Below are positions 63,777-64,000 of a stretch of DNA of 64,000 nucleotides, piece by piece. The stretch spans positions 124,001 to 188,000 of the forward strand of contig NZ_JAJSAQ010000002.1 of NCBI RefSeq assembly GCF_021729075.1. Reading direction: 5' to 3'. The translations under genes and the position numbers were made by a program. The notes beneath the pieces are model-generated. The model did not search any database and was not told where the DNA came from. It saw only the letters and a list, made by a program, of their open reading frames with translations. The stretch's first letter is position 1, and each line of letters opens with the position of its first letter. The stretch is from Microbulbifer guangxiensis. GTDB taxonomy: Bacteria > Pseudomonadota > Gammaproteobacteria > Pseudomonadales > Cellvibrionaceae.

Positions 63777-64000
63777 TTAGACTTCCAGCAGGATGCGCGC
63801 GGGATCCTCAATCATTTCCTTGATGGCCACCAGGAAGCCAACGGCCTCTTTACCGTCGATCAGGCGGTGGTCGTAGGACAGGGCCAGGTACATCATCGGC
63901 AGGATTTCCACCTTGCCGTCGACCGCCATCGGGCGCTCCTGGATTTTGTGCATGCCCAGAATCGCAGTCTGCGGCGGGTTCAGGATCGGGGTGGACAGCA
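63777..64000 (-). CDS. sucB: Dihydrolipoyl succinyltransferase (E2), C-terminal fragment at window edge
   Basis: The last 74 codons are visible; the start lies beyond position 64000. The catalytic motif SYDHRLIDG (active-site His and Asp of E2 acyltransferases) is followed by [19 protein letters not shown] at the end. Upstream [17 protein letters not shown]-like sequence (here [18 protein letters not shown]) is typical of the E2 catalytic domain. Together with lpd and sucCD it identifies the 2-oxoglutarate dehydrogenase/TCA operon. Confidence 0.95.
   Translation of the reverse strand, partial: LSTPILNPPQTAILGMHKIQERPMAVDGKVEILPMMYLALSYDHRLIDGKEAVGFLVAIKEMIEDPARILLEV

Overview
The window is a 64-kb piece of a gammaproteobacterial chromosome with moderately high GC. 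Three neighbourhoods are recognisable housekeeping synteny: tesA divergent from ybbA-ybbP at the left edge, purL divergent from mltF, and sucB-lpd-sucC-sucD at the right edge. A rhombosortase with a GlyGly-CTERM substrate, a Fur-controlled ferric transporter and many exported hydrolases and lipoproteins fit a marine, polymer-degrading lineage such as the Cellvibrionales (Microbulbifer-like). That placement is inference; no rRNA or taxonomic marker was compared. No tRNA, rRNA, CRISPR array, intact insertion sequence or prophage was seen.

Layout. 1-13.2 kb: tesA (cut by the edge), ybbA-ybbP, bioA, a ferric iron ABC transporter whose ATPase gene (fbpC) runs tail-to-tail against fbpB-fbpA, a small lipoprotein and a PepSY protein, an M42-type peptidase, an APC permease and a conserved small protein. 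13.3-19.4 kb: periplasmic peroxiredoxin, catalase, a phospholipase-A2-like mini protein, a halohydrin-dehalogenase-like protein lacking its catalytic tyrosine, and an exported alpha/beta hydrolase next to kynureninase. 19.4-26 kb is more AT-rich and accessory in character: small membrane proteins, an NlpC/P60 lipoprotein, a DUF2750 protein and a large tandem-DUF305/beta-propeller protein, followed by about 800 bp without a convincing gene. 26-41 kb: dienelactone hydrolase, M20 amidohydrolase, SOUL protein, a DNA glycosylase, a thiolase plus high-molecular-weight FabG pair, a phosphatase, a two-module cupredoxin-like protein, a DASS transporter, an LprI-MliC fusion and an NhaC-type antiporter. 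40.4-45.8 kb: an orphan SLATT membrane protein, rhombosortase and, convergent to it, a 1321-residue GlyGly-CTERM surface protein. 46-51 kb: aldo/keto reductase, archease-rtcB (RNA ligation), TfoX-N and DUF1801 proteins, a Tat-exported beta carbonic anhydrase and a striking long palindromic element. 51-64 kb: purL, mltF, a TVP38 protein with a MerA-like flavoprotein, a VOC protein and the TCA operon.

How the genes work together. fbpABC imports ferric iron under probable Fur control. katA and the peroxiredoxin deal with peroxide. The archease-RtcB pair joins RNA ends. Rhombosortase probably processes the neighbouring GlyGly-CTERM protein. sucB-lpd-sucCD carries 2-oxoglutarate to succinate. I see no complete novel multi-gene system. 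The best leads are the tyrosine-less halohydrin-dehalogenase homologue, the RrtA/GlyGly-CTERM/SLATT neighbourhood, the structured palindrome at 51003-51109, and the tandem DUF305-propeller and cupredoxin proteins.
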